DNA of 64,000 nucleotides from Bradyrhizobium sp. LMTR 3. GTDB lineage: Bacteria; Pseudomonadota; Alphaproteobacteria; Rhizobiales; Xanthobacteraceae. The DNA is taken from the NCBI RefSeq assembly GCF_001693485.1, contig NZ_MAXC01000003.1:124001-188000 (forward strand), read 5' to 3'. The translations under genes were made by a program, and so were the position numbers. The notes beneath the pieces were generated by a model. That model saw only the letters and a program-made list of their open reading frames with translations, made no database searches and had not been told where the DNA came from. This document shows positions 26,408-36,235 of the stretch, in pieces. Each line of letters begins with the position of its first letter. Positions within the stretch are counted from its first letter, which is position 1.

Positions 26408-27829
26408 ATGGGATTCGAATCTGCATCGCTGAATGCGTCTGAGGGAAGCGGAGAGCGATCGCGCTCCATCGGCGTGCCCGGCCGATGCCGCTTCGCCCTG
26501 TTGCCCGCTCCGGCGGCAGCCATCCTGCTCGGTCTCGGATCGTCCGCGAACGCACAAGCCATTCCGTGGACCAGCGGAGAGTTCGCTTCACCCTGGAACG
26601 CGCAGAAGATCTTTGAACCGTCATCGCTGCCGGACAGGACCGATCCGGACAATCGCGAAGAGATACCACCCGAGGACATGCCGGTGAAAAAGCGACAACA
26701 GCCCGGTTATGAACCCGTCGGCATTCGCTCCGGCTCCTGGATGTTCAACCCGTCGCTGACCGCCGGTACCTTTTACGACAGCAACGTCTTTGCGTCGAAC
26801 ACCGCGCCGCGCTCCGATATCGCGGCAGTGATCGAGCCGACGCTGCGCGCGCATTCGCTATGGGGGCGGCATGGCGTCGACCTGAAGCTGAATGCACAGT
26901 CGACGGCCTACAGCCAGTATTCGAGCCTGAACCAGACCAATGCCAGCCTGAAGGGTAATGGCTGGTTGGACATTACGAAGGACACGATGCTGCTGGGCAG
27001 CTTTCAGATCGCACATCTGAACGAAGGCGTCGGCACGCTCACTTCCCCCGCCAACGCCATATCTCCGACGCCATACAATCTGATGTCCGGCGACGTCACG
27101 CTGCGGAAAGAATTCAACCGGCTGACGACATCAGTCGGCTTCCGTACCGATTCCTACGACTACGGATCGACGCGCGCGCAGGACGGCACCGTCATCAACC
27201 AGGACGCCCGCGACGGACAGATCTACGCGCTGCACAGCCGGATCGACTATGCGATCTCTTCGACCCTCGGCTGGTTCGGCGGCGTGGAAGGCAATCAGCG
27301 CGACATCAGGGGGACGCCAGGCCACACGTTGGACTCGCAGGGGTATCGCGCGCTGTCCGGCATCACGATCGGCTTCAGCAATCTGGTGACCGGCGAGTTC
27401 GGCGCCGGTTATGTCCAGCAGCGCTTCGACGATCCGTCGATCGGCAACATCGAAGGCCCCTCCTACCGCGCGCGGCTGACATGGCGGCCGACGCGCCTGC
27501 TCGACGTGCATTTCAATGCCGAGCAGCTCGTGACACAGACCACCGACACCAGCGCCACCGGCGTGCTCGCGAATGCGGTTCAACTCGGCGTCGACTATGA
27601 ACTGCGGCGCAACGTGATCGTATCGCTCGCGGGCGGTTACGAGAACGACCGGTTCTTCGGCCAGGTCCGCAAGGACAACGTGCTGACATCAGACACGCGG
27701 GTCAAATATCTCGTCAACCGCTTCGGCGCCGTTTCCGCCTACTACCGCTACACCAAGCGCGACAGCGACATTCCCGTCTTCAGCTTCGACAAACACCTGG
27801 TAGGAATGAATGTTACAGCGCAATTCTGA
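26408..27829 (+). CDS. Outer-membrane beta-barrel protein (BBP2-like, exopolysaccharide secretion)
   Basis: 473 residues from the chosen ATG. A hydrophobic signal region ('FALLPAPAAAILLGLGSSA', cleavage near 'ANAQA') is followed by a Pro-rich stretch and then alternating strands such as 'SLTAGTFYDSNVFAS', 'VTLRKEFNRLTTSVGFRT' and 'RNVIVSLAGGYEND', closing with 'FDKHLVGMNVTAQF', an outer-membrane-type C-terminus ending in Phe. This fits the putative porin family found beside VpsM/GumB-type genes. It overlaps the kinase gene by 20 bases, so they are translated in tandem. An upstream in-frame start at 26324 is less likely. Confidence 0.85.
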   Translation: MGFESASLNASEGSGERSRSIGVPGRCRFALLPAPAAAILLGLGSSANAQAIPWTSGEFASPWNAQKIFEPSSLPDRTDPDNREEIPPEDMPVKKRQQPGYEPVGIRSGSWMFNPSLTAGTFYDSNVFASNTAPRSDIAAVIEPTLRAHSLWGRHGVDLKLNAQSTAYSQYSSLNQTNASLKGNGWLDITKDTMLLGSFQIAHLNEGVGTLTSPANAISPTPYNLMSGDVTLRKEFNRLTTSVGFRTDSYDYGSTRAQDGTVINQDARDGQIYALHSRIDYAISSTLGWFGGVEGNQRDIRGTPGHTLDSQGYRALSGITIGFSNLVTGEFGAGYVQQRFDDPSIGNIEGPSYRARLTWRPTRLLDVHFNAEQLVTQTTDTSATGVLANAVQLGVDYELRRNVIVSLAGGYENDRFFGQVRKDNVLTSDTRVKYLVNRFGAVSAYYRYTKRDSDIPVFSFDKHLVGMNVTAQF

Positions 27830-30131
27830 CCTGCCCTATGTCGTCCCCGACGAACCTCCGGTTCGCCCTGCGGAAAGCTGGCAGTATCCGACCGTCGATC
27901 TGCGCGAGATGGGCCGCATCCTGCGCCGGCGCTACAAGCTGGTGGTATTGCCGGTCGCCGTCCTGCTCGGGTTGGCGCTGACCTATCTGACGCTCACGAC
28001 TACTCTATATACGGCGACGTCGACCGTGCTGGTCGATCCGCGCCGCGCCAATGTCGTCGAGACCAACCAGTCCGTGCTGTCGAATTTCGGCACCGACGAT
28101 GCAACGATCGAAAGCCAGACGCTGCTGATTCAGTCGGTTGCGATCCTGGTGCGCGTCGTCGGCAAGCTGAAGCTGACCGAGGATGCGGAATTCAAACCCA
28201 AACCCGGCCTGCTTGATCCGATCAGACGGCTGTTCAGCATGTTCAGCGGCAGCGGGCCAAGCGACGGTGCAAGCGCCGAAGACGCCGCCAGGGCGCGATC
28301 GGTCGAGATCCTTCAGAGACGGATGAAAGTAACAAGGCAGGGTACCACCTTCCTCGTCGACATCGCCGTCAATTCGGAATCGCCGCAGAAGGCCGCAACC
28401 ATCGCAAATGCGGTTGCGGACGCCTATTTCGACGAACAGGTCCGCGCCAAACACGACGCCACGCGTATTGCCGCGAACTGGCTCAACGGCCAGATCGACG
28501 AGTTGAAGTCGCGAGTCGTTGCGTCCGAGAAAGCGGTCGAGGATTATCGTTCGGCCAACAACCTGATGGTCTCGCAGGGCGTAACCCTCAACGACCAGCA
28601 GCTCACCGACCTCAACAACAAGCTGATCGCCGCGCGCGTGCAAACGGCGGAGGCGCGGGCAAAGTACGAGCAGGTCCAGGACATCGCGAAATCAGGCGGC
28701 GATCCCGGCGGCATCAACGCGGCCATTTCCTCGGAAATGATCACCAAACTGCGCACGCAATATGCCGACATCGCCAAGAACGAAGCGGATCTGTCCAGCA
28801 AATACGGCGCGCGTCATCCCCTCGTCGCCAATGTGCGGGCGCAGCGGCGCGACACCCAGAAGCTGATCAACGACGAAATCCGGCGGATACTGGAGAGCAC
28901 GAAGCACGACTATGACGTCGCGCGTTCCCGCGAGGTGTCGCTGCAGCAGAATCTGGACCAGCTCCAGGGCGTGTCCACGTCCTCCGGCCAGGCGCAGGTA
29001 CGTTTACGTGAACTGCAGCGCGAGGCCGAAGCCAGCCGTACACTCTACGAATCCTATCTGGCGCGCTCCAAGGAAACCACCGCGCAAGAGAGCCTGGAGA
29101 TGCCGGATTCCCGGATCGTGACCAAGGCCAGCATCCCGATCAGGCCGTCGTCACCCAAGACGATGCTGATCCTGGGGCTTGCCCTGATGCTCGGGCTCGG
29201 GGCGGGCAGCGTGCTGGCCTTCCTCACCGACTATCTTGACGGCCGCGTCAAGACACTCGAACAGGCCGAATCCATTGCGGGTGTCCCGGCCCTTGCCGCG
29301 GTTCCGTTGATCGGCACGCGCGAGCTGGCCCGTCTCGCGCGGCGCGGACGCAGCGAACTGGACAGCTACGATCCGAAGACCACGAAACTGCTGCCGCCAG
29401 CGTTGCAGCCGCCCTTGACGCGTTACGCGATCGACGAGCCTGGCACGTTCTTCGCGGAGGCCATCCGCGCGGTCCGCCTGTCGCTGCAACGGACGATGCG
29501 GTCGCAGCCGGTGAAGGTCGTGCAGGTCACCTCGGCACTCGACAGCGAGGGCAAAACCACGCTTGCCATCAACCTGGCGCAGTCGCTGGCGACCCTTGGC
29601 ATCCGAACGCTGCTCATCGATGGGGACCTCCGCAATCCACAAGTGACCCGCTCCCTGTGTCCGCGCGCCGACGCCGGACTGCTGGAAGTCGCGATCGGAC
29701 ACGTCGCCCCGGAACGCGCCGTCCTCGTGGATCAAAGCACCGGGCTCTCTGTGTTGCCGTCGACCAGGATCAAGCAGGTCGAGTTCATCACCGAACTGAT
29801 GTTCTCCGACCGGATCGTCGACGTGCTCGATTATTTCCGCCACCGCTACGAATTGATCGTGATCGACTCGCCGCCGCTCGTGCCCCTGGTCGATGGCCGC
29901 GCGCTCGCCGAACTGGCTGATCGCATCATCCTGGCGCTCGCGTGGGACCAGACCCCCCGCGAAGTGCTGTCCCATGCCATGGACCTGCTGTCCCCCGTCG
30001 GTGACCGGATCATGGGAACGGTGCTGACCCGCGTCGATCTCAGCCGCCTGCAATTCTATGACTATTACCGCAGTTCGGCCTACCTGAAGCCATACGGCAC
30101 CGCGGGCCTGCATGCCGGAGCGGCGCGGTGA
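27810..30131 (+). CDS. Exopolysaccharide co-polymerase with tyrosine autokinase (Wzc/ExoP family)
   Basis: 773 residues, inner membrane. The N-terminal Wzz domain begins after helix 1 (about residues 40-65); long coiled coils and a GNVR-type region follow, with helix 2 at about 450-470 ('MLILGLALMLGLGAGSVLAF'). The cytoplasmic kinase has Walker A 'SEGKTTLAINLAQ', A' 'LLIDGDLRNP' and Walker B 'LIVIDSPPL'. The C-terminus holds a tyrosine cluster 'FYDYYRSSAYLKPYG', the usual autophosphorylation site. It controls chain length and export with the Wza-like protein. AGGA precedes the ATG, inside the barrel gene. Confidence 0.95.
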   Translation: MLQRNSDLPYVVPDEPPVRPAESWQYPTVDLREMGRILRRRYKLVVLPVAVLLGLALTYLTLTTTLYTATSTVLVDPRRANVVETNQSVLSNFGTDDATIESQTLLIQSVAILVRVVGKLKLTEDAEFKPKPGLLDPIRRLFSMFSGSGPSDGASAEDAARARSVEILQRRMKVTRQGTTFLVDIAVNSESPQKAATIANAVADAYFDEQVRAKHDATRIAANWLNGQIDELKSRVVASEKAVEDYRSANNLMVSQGVTLNDQQLTDLNNKLIAARVQTAEARAKYEQVQDIAKSGGDPGGINAAISSEMITKLRTQYADIAKNEADLSSKYGARHPLVANVRAQRRDTQKLINDEIRRILESTKHDYDVARSREVSLQQNLDQLQGVSTSSGQAQVRLRELQREAEASRTLYESYLARSKETTAQESLEMPDSRIVTKASIPIRPSSPKTMLILGLALMLGLGAGSVLAFLTDYLDGRVKTLEQAESIAGVPALAAVPLIGTRELARLARRGRSELDSYDPKTTKLLPPALQPPLTRYAIDEPGTFFAEAIRAVRLSLQRTMRSQPVKVVQVTSALDSEGKTTLAINLAQSLATLGIRTLLIDGDLRNPQVTRSLCPRADAGLLEVAIGHVAPERAVLVDQSTGLSVLPSTRIKQVEFITELMFSDRIVDVLDYFRHRYELIVIDSPPLVPLVDGRALAELADRIILALAWDQTPREVLSHAMDLLSPVGDRIMGTVLTRVDLSRLQFYDYYRSSAYLKPYGTAGLHAGAAR

Positions 30132-31528
30132 GAGCGCGCGGACCGCTGAATGGATCGTCCGGTGTCGCACGGGTGCATCCTCGCCACCCTGCTTCACCGG
30201 CGGTGCGGGCAGCTTCCCCTGGCGGCGGGCGCGTCGCGAATGCCGACGCGTTCATCGAACGGATCGCGACCGGCTTGATGCTGCTGGCCGTCATGGCGAC
30301 ATTCACGCTTTCGTCCTCCGTGCTGACCAACTGGAAGATCCACTATTTGACGGCGGGCGGAAATTTTTACGAAAAGCTGCACCCGGCGACCTATTTCACG
30401 TTGCTGGCATTCTCCCTGCTGCTGATGCGCAGCCGCGGACCGGTCGGCGAAATCAACCGGATGTTTTCCGAATCGAAGCTGCTGCTGGCCTATCTGCTCT
30501 GCTGGCTGTTTCTGCTGGTCCAGGTGATCGTGCTCGGACGCCCGTTCACAGTCATCATCGACACGTTTCTGCTGCCGATCCTGATCGCGATGGTGATGTG
30601 GCAGTTGTCGCCGGTGCAAAGGCGCCCGCTGGCCTGGGCCATTCACCTCACGATCCTGCTGAACGTCGTACTCGGATATTATGAATATTTCTCCGGCCAC
30701 CGGCTGATCCCGCTGACGCTCGGCGACGTCGTGGTGATGGGCGAATGGCGCTCCGCGGCACTGCTGGGTCACCCGCTCACGGCATCCGGTATCGTCGGCG
30801 GCTACGTGTTGGCGCTGGCGCTTCGTCCGGCGATTTGTCCGCCGATCCTGCTGCGGCTGCCCTTGATCGCGTTCTGCCTGGGATCACTGATGGCGTTCGG
30901 CGGCCGAACGGCGCTGGTCACGGTACTGGGGGTCCTCGGGTTGATCGGAGCCTTCGAGGCGGTGCGCCTGATACAGGGAAAGCGAACGCAGCTTCCCGCA
31001 GCCATTCTGGCCATCTGCGTCTCGTTTGCCACCGGCGCCATCGTCTTCGCCGCGCTCGACCTCGGCATTTTCGACAAGATGCTGCTGCGCTTCTCCTCCG
31101 ATAAGGGCAGCGCGCTCGCGCGCTTCGCCACGTTCGACCTGCTCTCGCATTTCGATTGGAACGAACTGATCCTCGGCCCCAACCCGGTCCGGGTGAATGC
31201 GCTGCAGTCGCAGCTCGGCCTCAACTACGGCATCGAGAACTTCTGGATTGCCGCCATCGTCCAGTTCGGCCTCATCCATACCGTCGTTCTGACGATCGGA
31301 CTGATCTGCTTCTTCGTCGAATTGCTGCGCCGTTCGAGCCCTGCGGCATGGGCCATCGTGCTGCTGATGATCGTCATCGCCGCGAGTTCAGTAAGCTTCT
31401 CGTCGAAGAACATTCAGCTCGCGCAATTCGTGATCCTCATTTCGGTCATGCTGCCGCGCGAGCAGCGGCGCATCGCCGCATCGGCGCAAGTCCGCGCGCC
31501 TGTCACCTACCGGTCCGTTCCGGCATAA
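30128..31528 (+). CDS. VpsF-type polysaccharide polymerase (Wzy/ligase-like membrane protein)
   Basis: 466 residues with about ten transmembrane helices after a 40-residue polar N-terminus. The large loop ahead of the last helices carries 'LILGPNPVRVNALQSQLGLN' and 'IENFWIAAIVQFGL', features of the O-antigen polymerase/ligase superfamily and the VpsF group. It probably joins lipid-linked repeat units on the periplasmic side. It starts at GTG behind GGAG and shares four bases (GTGA) with the kinase gene's stop, so translation is coupled. Confidence 0.85.
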   Translation: MRARGPLNGSSGVARVHPRHPASPAVRAASPGGGRVANADAFIERIATGLMLLAVMATFTLSSSVLTNWKIHYLTAGGNFYEKLHPATYFTLLAFSLLLMRSRGPVGEINRMFSESKLLLAYLLCWLFLLVQVIVLGRPFTVIIDTFLLPILIAMVMWQLSPVQRRPLAWAIHLTILLNVVLGYYEYFSGHRLIPLTLGDVVVMGEWRSAALLGHPLTASGIVGGYVLALALRPAICPPILLRLPLIAFCLGSLMAFGGRTALVTVLGVLGLIGAFEAVRLIQGKRTQLPAAILAICVSFATGAIVFAALDLGIFDKMLLRFSSDKGSALARFATFDLLSHFDWNELILGPNPVRVNALQSQLGLNYGIENFWIAAIVQFGLIHTVVLTIGLICFFVELLRRSSPAAWAIVLLMIVIAASSVSFSSKNIQLAQFVILISVMLPREQRRIAASAQVRAPVTYRSVPA

Positions 31529-31547
31529 CTTCAGGAATCCCTTTCGT

Positions 31548-32621
31548 ATGCCCATCTACGTCGACAACACCCACCTCGGACGCCACGTCACCGGTCTCGA
31601 ACGCATCACCCTGGAGCTGTTCTCCGCCGCGGCGCTTGCGCCGCTCGATGTCGTGCCGGTGACGGCGACGGGTCTTCGCCAGATGCTGACGACGCAGACC
31701 CTGGGCCTGCCGATGCGGCTCGCCGCGTCGTCCTCGATCCTGCTCTGTCCCGGCTTTCCGCCCAGTCCGCTGCTCCGGCCGTTCGCATCGCGGGTGCTAC
31801 CCTATATCCACGATGATTTCCTGATCACGCGGCGCTCCGAGCTCAACATGCGGGCGCGTCTCTATATGGCCGGCCCCTTCAGGCTCGCGCTGCGCCACTA
31901 TCCGCGCTTTCTGGCCAACTCCGGCGATACCAGGCGCAAACTTGCCGCGCATTGCCGGTCGGACGCCGAAGTGACGCTCTATCGTCCCGCGGTGCGCAAT
32001 GTGTTCGGCCTCGACCCCGGACCGCGCGGCGAACGGAGCGCGCGGCCCCAACCGCTGCGGCTGATCGCGCTGGGCACGGTCGAGCCGCGCAAGAATTTTA
32101 CAGCGGCGGCGAAAATCCTCGACGCTCTGCGCATGCAGGGATTTCCCGACGCTACGCTGGATATCGTCGGAAGGCCGGGATGGGGTAACGACTGGCAAGC
32201 CCTCGAGAAGCAGCCGGGCGTCACGCTGCACGGATATCAGTCCGCCGACCGCCTCAATCAATTGCTCGACGCCGCCGACCTGTTCATCTGCACCTCCCAT
32301 GACGAAGGCCTGGGATTGCCGCTGCTGGAAGCGCAGTACGCCGGCCTGCCGATCATCGCCCCCGATGCCTCCATCTTTCGCGAGGTGCTCGGCGAGTCCG
32401 GTATCTACATCGATACCGCCGATCCTGCTGCGGCGGCCGCGCGGATCGCGGCTGCGCTCTCGACCGAGGATTGGCGCGCCCGATACGTGGCGCAGGCAAT
32501 ACGAAATCTGGCGCGCTGGAACGATCTGGCCCGCGGCGACCGCGAGAACGTCATCATCCTGATCGCCCGCCTTGCTCACCTCCAGGGAAACGCTACTTCG
32601 GAGTGCCGCCGCCTTGCATGA
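31548..32621 (+). CDS. Glycosyltransferase, family 4-like (GT-B)
   Basis: 357 residues, no signal peptide; cytosolic face of the membrane. The C-terminal GT-B domain is clear: 'LIALGTVEPRKNF', 'LDIVGRPGWG', 'GVTLHGYQSADRLNQLLDAA' and the nucleotide-sugar binding 'CTSHDEGLGLPLLEAQYAGL' with the EX7E arrangement. The donor sugar cannot be read from sequence; GDP-mannose is available from ManC in this locus. AGGA lies before ATG 31548. Confidence 0.9.
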   Translation: MPIYVDNTHLGRHVTGLERITLELFSAAALAPLDVVPVTATGLRQMLTTQTLGLPMRLAASSSILLCPGFPPSPLLRPFASRVLPYIHDDFLITRRSELNMRARLYMAGPFRLALRHYPRFLANSGDTRRKLAAHCRSDAEVTLYRPAVRNVFGLDPGPRGERSARPQPLRLIALGTVEPRKNFTAAAKILDALRMQGFPDATLDIVGRPGWGNDWQALEKQPGVTLHGYQSADRLNQLLDAADLFICTSHDEGLGLPLLEAQYAGLPIIAPDASIFREVLGESGIYIDTADPAAAAARIAAALSTEDWRARYVAQAIRNLARWNDLARGDRENVIILIARLAHLQGNATSECRRLA

Positions 32622-33720
32622 CACCAGCGCCACAAGGCACCAAGATGGATTACGGATCATCGCGGCCGGCGCCGTGGTGATCCTTCACTATTCCGACTAC
32701 TTCAAGGACTTGCCCATCGGCCGTTTCATGGTCGCGCACACCTGGCATTTCAATCTGTTCGTGGACCTGTTCTTTGTGGTCTCCGGCTTTGTCATCGCCC
32801 GTCAATATTTCGGCCGCGTCGACGATGTCGCATCAATCGGCCGCTTCCTCTGGCGTCGCCTCGCCCGCATCTATCCGCTACATCTCGCTACACTCGCCTT
32901 CTATGTGGCGCTTGCCGGCGCACTCCATTTCGGCGCCGCCCGAACGGACAACCCGGCCCGTTATCCGCTTTCCGATCTGCCCGCGCAATTCCTGCTGCTT
33001 CACGCGTTCATTGGCGACCGCTTGACGTTCAACTTCCCGAGTTGGTCGCTCTCGGCGGAGATGTTTTGTTATCTGCTTTTCCCGCTGGTCGCCCTGATCG
33101 CGCAACGTCGCAAGGAGGTGCTCATTGCGCTCGTGGTCCTTGCCGCGCTCGCCAATTCGCTTTGGGCATCGGCTGCCGGAACGGAGCCGTGGGCCGACTG
33201 GATCAACCAAGGCGGCGCCTTCAGGGCGCTGCCTGCCTTCAACCTCGGTATGGCCTGCTATCTGTTTCGCGACCGGATCGCGCGTTGGCCCGCGATGCCG
33301 GGCGCGCTGGCGGCGTCGCTAGCGGCGTTTATCGTACTCGGTTCCCTGCTGCCGACGATGACCGCGCTGCTTGCGATCTACGCCATCGCGATGCTTGCGA
33401 TTCAGGTGGACTGCGCCGGGCGTGAGACGCTGCTGTCGCGGCTCGGCTTCGATCGCTGGTCGGCGCTGACCTATTCGTGTTACATGTTGCATATTCCGGT
33501 TGCGACCGTCGTCATCACCCTTGGATCGCGCCTGATTCCCTTGTCGGAGCATGAACGACTGATTCTGGCGCCGGTGGCGATCATCGTTCTTGCATTTGCG
33601 AGCGTCGTCTCGCTGCGCACGTTCGAAACGCCGCTGCGGCGATATCTGACCGAGGCTTACGACCGCCGCGCCCTCAAACATGTGCCGTCTCCAGCGATCT
33701 CGCGGCAGGAGAGCACATGA
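32614..33720 (+). CDS. Acyltransferase 3 family membrane protein (OafA-like)
   Basis: 368 residues with about ten transmembrane helices. The family's opening 'DGLRIIAAGAVVILHYSDYF' and 'FVDLFFVVSGFVIARQYF' are present, with the conserved His after helix 1. Such proteins acetylate (or otherwise acylate) sugars of exported glycans. The start is taken as TTG 32614 behind GGAG; a TTG at 32572 in the same frame is the alternative and has no ribosome site. It overlaps the glycosyltransferase gene end by eight bases. Confidence 0.9.
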   Translation: MHDTSATRHQDGLRIIAAGAVVILHYSDYFKDLPIGRFMVAHTWHFNLFVDLFFVVSGFVIARQYFGRVDDVASIGRFLWRRLARIYPLHLATLAFYVALAGALHFGAARTDNPARYPLSDLPAQFLLLHAFIGDRLTFNFPSWSLSAEMFCYLLFPLVALIAQRRKEVLIALVVLAALANSLWASAAGTEPWADWINQGGAFRALPAFNLGMACYLFRDRIARWPAMPGALAASLAAFIVLGSLLPTMTALLAIYAIAMLAIQVDCAGRETLLSRLGFDRWSALTYSCYMLHIPVATVVITLGSRLIPLSEHERLILAPVAIIVLAFASVVSLRTFETPLRRYLTEAYDRRALKHVPSPAISRQEST

Positions 33721-34772
33721 TGACGATCGTCGAACGCGTATCAGCAAACCCGCCATCTTTGAGCGTCTCGCGCGCAACGGCCCAGAGCCGCGATAGCGTC
33801 GTCGACACCATGCGCGGCATCGCCATTATGATGGTGATCGGAATCCATTCGCTGCCACAGCCGCTCGACGCCATCTGGGCAAGATCACTCGATGCAGCGC
33901 TACGGCCCTGCGTGCCGGTGTTCCTGTTCGCCTCCGGATATCTCACGGCGCTTTCCGGCCGGGTTCCGCTGGCAAAGCGGTTAAGGGCAGCCGTGGTCCC
34001 TTACGCGATCGCGTTCGCCGCCGCCTACATCTACATGGCGCTGCATAATCCGGCGATGGACCATCGCATCGGCACGACGTTCGCCCGGTTCGGGCTGGGA
34101 TATGTGCTCGTCTACTATTACGTCTTCGTCTATGTCTGCTGCACGCTCGGTCTGTGGCTCGTCTTTGCGGCCGGCGGGGACGGACAAACCGCTTCAAGGC
34201 AACGGATCACCACTCTTCTGCTGCTCACGATCGGCTGCGGTTTGCTTGCCGGCAGTTATTTGGATCCCGCCATGTCGAGGCTCGGAGCGTCGGAAGCGCT
34301 GCTCGACGAGATCCGCCTGCGCGACATTCCGTTCTGGTTCTCGTTTGCCGCACTTGGCGCGCTGACTGCGATGTTCAGAGACCTGCTCGAACAGGATATG
34401 CGCCGCGCGCTCCTTGGCGCCATGCTGGCCGCCTACTTGTTCTATGCCGCCGTGCGCATTCTCGGCCTCGGCGACGCCGCCACTTACGATTCGACCGCCT
34501 TCTTCCTCTATGCGGCCCTGTTCTGCGTTTCGCTGTTCGCCATCCAGCCGAAATCCCTGCTACTCGGGTGGATCGGCTCGGGCAGCTACTTCATCTATCT
34601 CTGGCACATATTCATCGTGATGGCGCTGCGCGATCATACCGCGCTACGCCAACTCGGCGGCGTCGCGAGCTTTGCCGTTTCCTGCGTCTTGACGGCCCTC
34701 ATCTCTACCGCGGCGCTGCTCGCCGTACGGCAACTCGCCTCGCCCCGAATCTGCCGCTGGCTGGGGGCTTGA
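33717..34772 (+). CDS. Acyltransferase 3 family membrane protein (second)
   Basis: 351 residues, about ten helices. It opens with 'VDTMRGIAIMMVIGIHSLPQ', the family start motif with its His, and has 'CVPVFLFASGYL' and 'SYFIYLWHIFIVMAL' later. It differs enough from its neighbour to have another target or acyl group. ATG overlaps the preceding stop (ATGA). The pair suggests two different acyl decorations on the polymer. Confidence 0.87.
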   Translation: MMTIVERVSANPPSLSVSRATAQSRDSVVDTMRGIAIMMVIGIHSLPQPLDAIWARSLDAALRPCVPVFLFASGYLTALSGRVPLAKRLRAAVVPYAIAFAAAYIYMALHNPAMDHRIGTTFARFGLGYVLVYYYVFVYVCCTLGLWLVFAAGGDGQTASRQRITTLLLLTIGCGLLAGSYLDPAMSRLGASEALLDEIRLRDIPFWFSFAALGALTAMFRDLLEQDMRRALLGAMLAAYLFYAAVRILGLGDAATYDSTAFFLYAALFCVSLFAIQPKSLLLGWIGSGSYFIYLWHIFIVMALRDHTALRQLGGVASFAVSCVLTALISTAALLAVRQLASPRICRWLGA

Positions 34773-34775
34773 GCG

Positions 34776-36215
34776 ATGCTCCTCAAGCACACTCTGCTCT
34801 ATCTGCCCGCGCAATTCGTCGGACCGCTGTTCCAGCTTCTGGCGATGATCGTATGGACGCATGTCGTCGACGAGCACACGCTTGGCGTCATCACGCTGAT
34901 TACGGCCACGCACGAATTGCTGCAGATCGGCTTTCTCGCCTGGTGGTCGCAATTTGCGTTGCGTTTCCTCGGACGGTACCAGGACGTCAATGACGCGCCG
35001 CGCTTCTATCGCACCGAAAACGTGGTCTTGCTGGCGTCCCTCGCGTTGCAAAGCGCGGCCGTCGTCGGAATTCTGCATCTGGTCATCGCGCCCGGCGCCG
35101 GAACGGGCCTTCTGCTGGTGGCAATCGCCTATGTGATAACCCGGTCGCTCAACCTCTATATCGGTGAACGCGCCCGCGCGCGGCAGCAGATCCGGGTCTA
35201 CACGATCCAGCAGGTGTTCGGGCCATCCATCGGATTTGTCGTGGGCCTGGTGTTGATCAAACTGCTTGGCCAGTCCCCGGATTGGCCACTTGCGGGTTAC
35301 GCGGCCGCGCAACTGACGGCCGCGCTCATCGTCCTGCCCTGGATCGGCTGGGGTCACCGCTTGTGGCCGATCGACCGGGAGATCGTGGTCCACGCCCTGC
35401 GCTACGGCATTCCGCTGATTGTCGGCGGCGCGCTCGGCTGGGTCGGGCTCAACGCATCGCGCTTCATCGTCAACGAAATGTCCGGAGTGGCCGCCGCCGG
35501 TCTGTTCGCCGTCGGCTATGGCCTCGGCCAGCGGGCCGCGGCGGTCGCGGCCATGCTGGTGACGGCAGCAGCGTTCCCGCTGGCGGTGAAAAGCATGGAG
35601 CAGCACGGCGACCAGGCCGGGATGCGCCAGCTCGCCAACAACAGCGCTCTCCTTGTGGCAATCCTGGCGCCAAGCCTCGCCGGCATCATCATACTGAGAA
35701 ACGAGATCGTGCATCTCCTGATCGCAGCGCCGTTCCAAACGGTGACGCTCGCCATCCTGCCGCTTTCCACGCTCGCCGGCGCAATCCGCAACCTGCGTGC
35801 CCATTTCGGCGACCAGGTCTTTCTCCTGCAAAACCGCACGCGCTGGATGATGGCCATTGCCGCAATCGACGCGTCGATGACCGTGGTGTTGAGCGCCTTG
35901 TTCCTGCCGCGATGGGGACTGCCCGGCGTCGCCGGCGCCACGGTGCTGGCGGCACTGGCCGCCGCCACCGTGAGTTTCTCGATCGGGTTCACACGATTTG
36001 GCCTGCGCCTTCCGGTCGGCCATCTCGTGCGCATCGTATTGGCCACCATCGCCATGGCGGGCGTGCTGCGGATATTTCCGGAGGCCCGAACGATTCCGAT
36101 TCTTGGAGCCCACATTGCGGCAGGCGCTGCCACCTATTTCGCAGCGCTTGCCCTGCTCTATGCACCGTCGCTGGTGCGGATGCTTCGGCCGCGCCCACAG
36201 CATTCAGGTGCGTGA
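34776..36215 (+). CDS. Polysaccharide flippase (Wzx, MOP superfamily)
   Basis: 479 residues with roughly 12-14 hydrophobic helices and few charged residues ('LPAQFVGPLFQLLAMIVWTH' at the start, 'LRYGIPLIVGGALGWVGLNA' in the middle). This is the oligosaccharide flippase pattern. It moves the lipid-linked repeat unit across the inner membrane to the VpsF-type polymerase. It begins three bases after the acyltransferase stop. Confidence 0.9.
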   Translation: MLLKHTLLYLPAQFVGPLFQLLAMIVWTHVVDEHTLGVITLITATHELLQIGFLAWWSQFALRFLGRYQDVNDAPRFYRTENVVLLASLALQSAAVVGILHLVIAPGAGTGLLLVAIAYVITRSLNLYIGERARARQQIRVYTIQQVFGPSIGFVVGLVLIKLLGQSPDWPLAGYAAAQLTAALIVLPWIGWGHRLWPIDREIVVHALRYGIPLIVGGALGWVGLNASRFIVNEMSGVAAAGLFAVGYGLGQRAAAVAAMLVTAAAFPLAVKSMEQHGDQAGMRQLANNSALLVAILAPSLAGIIILRNEIVHLLIAAPFQTVTLAILPLSTLAGAIRNLRAHFGDQVFLLQNRTRWMMAIAAIDASMTVVLSALFLPRWGLPGVAGATVLAALAAATVSFSIGFTRFGLRLPVGHLVRIVLATIAMAGVLRIFPEARTIPILGAHIAAGAATYFAALALLYAPSLVRMLRPRPQHSGA

Positions 36216-36235
36216 GCGCATTCGACGATCGGCGC